A stretch of 7,258 nucleotides of DNA from Hydrogenophaga sp. (lineage in GTDB: Bacteria > Pseudomonadota > Gammaproteobacteria > Burkholderiales > Burkholderiaceae_C): contig JAUXXN010000508.1 of the NCBI GenBank assembly GCA_030684755.1, positions 1 through 7,258 of the forward strand. The letters run 5' to 3'. Under the pieces are notes generated by a model. That model was not told the origin of the DNA, made no database searches, and saw only the letters and a program-made list of their open reading frames with translations. Every line of letters begins with the position of its first letter. Positions within the stretch are counted from its first letter, which is position 1. Made by a program: the position numbers and the translations under genes. Positions 7,158 through 7,258 of this stretch are shown piece by piece.

Positions 7158-7258
7158 TCACACGTTCTGTCCGTGCGCAGCGATCCAGCCCAGGCCCCGG
7201 TCGGTGCCGCCGGGTGTGGCGTCTTTCGGCTTGTATTCGCAGCCGATCCAGCCGGTGT
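7158..7258 (-). CDS. hyi: Hydroxypyruvate isomerase, C-terminal end (partial)
   Basis: The last 32 residues and stop of a gene that enters from the right edge. The frame reads TGWIGCEYKPKDATPGGTDR and then GLGWIAAHGQNV. GWIGCEYKP followed a little later by GLGW is the typical close of hydroxypyruvate isomerase, a TIM-barrel enzyme that interconverts hydroxypyruvate and tartronate semialdehyde; the glutamate in GCEY belongs to the active-site region. The position directly before glxR is the usual one in gcl-hyi-glxR clusters, so a glyoxylate carboligase gene may lie further right. The piece is short, but the motif and context agree. Confidence 0.85.
   Translation of the reverse strand, partial: TGWIGCEYKPKDATPGGTDRGLGWIAAHGQNV

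Overview
The window is GC-rich, densely packed DNA, with proximal -10/-35 promoters only where it turns AT-rich. Its gene families and two types of dispersed GC-rich hairpin repeat point to a betaproteobacterium of the order Burkholderiales, most likely Comamonadaceae-like. This placement is inferred from protein and repeat style, not from a marker gene.

Region 1 (1-1067, + strand) is the end of an ABC exporter operon: the C-terminus of an ATPase and, overlapping it by 4 bases, a complete ABC-2 type permease of the YadH kind. Region 2 (1122-1769, - strand) is a secreted SOUL-type heme-binding protein, convergent with the exporter.

Region 3 (about 1856-4534) looks like an accessory patch set between housekeeping genes. 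It starts with a glutathione S-transferase gene cut off after about 30 codons. Pressed against that stump, in the opposite direction, is a two-gene module: an XRE-family regulator and a DUF6036-like nucleotidyltransferase that overlaps it by 4 bases. The arrangement resembles a toxin-antitoxin pair. The nucleotidyltransferase is broken by one in-frame TAG where the family normally has a glutamate codon. The regulator has a clear promoter bracketed by an inverted pair of TTTGTCCA half-sites. Next comes a complete class II Fic protein (DUF4172, Fic and winged-helix parts), with a 29-base near-perfect palindrome just upstream that is a candidate operator.

Region 4 (4544-7258, - strand) is a glyoxylate/glycerate pathway cluster read right to left: the end of hydroxypyruvate isomerase, tartronate semialdehyde reductase, then glycerate kinase. 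Together they take tartronate semialdehyde or hydroxypyruvate to glycerate and on to phosphoglycerate. Both gaps in this cluster carry repeats: a head-to-head pair of REP-like hairpins between the reductase and the kinase, and a different double hairpin between the isomerase and the reductase. The kinase begins within a 9-base tandem repeat that offers three start codons in the same frame.

No rRNA, tRNA, CRISPR array, IS element or transposase was seen. No wholly new system is evident. The most unusual material is the decayed nucleotidyltransferase module with its preserved promoter, the Fic gene with its palindrome, and the paired repeats in the glycerate cluster.
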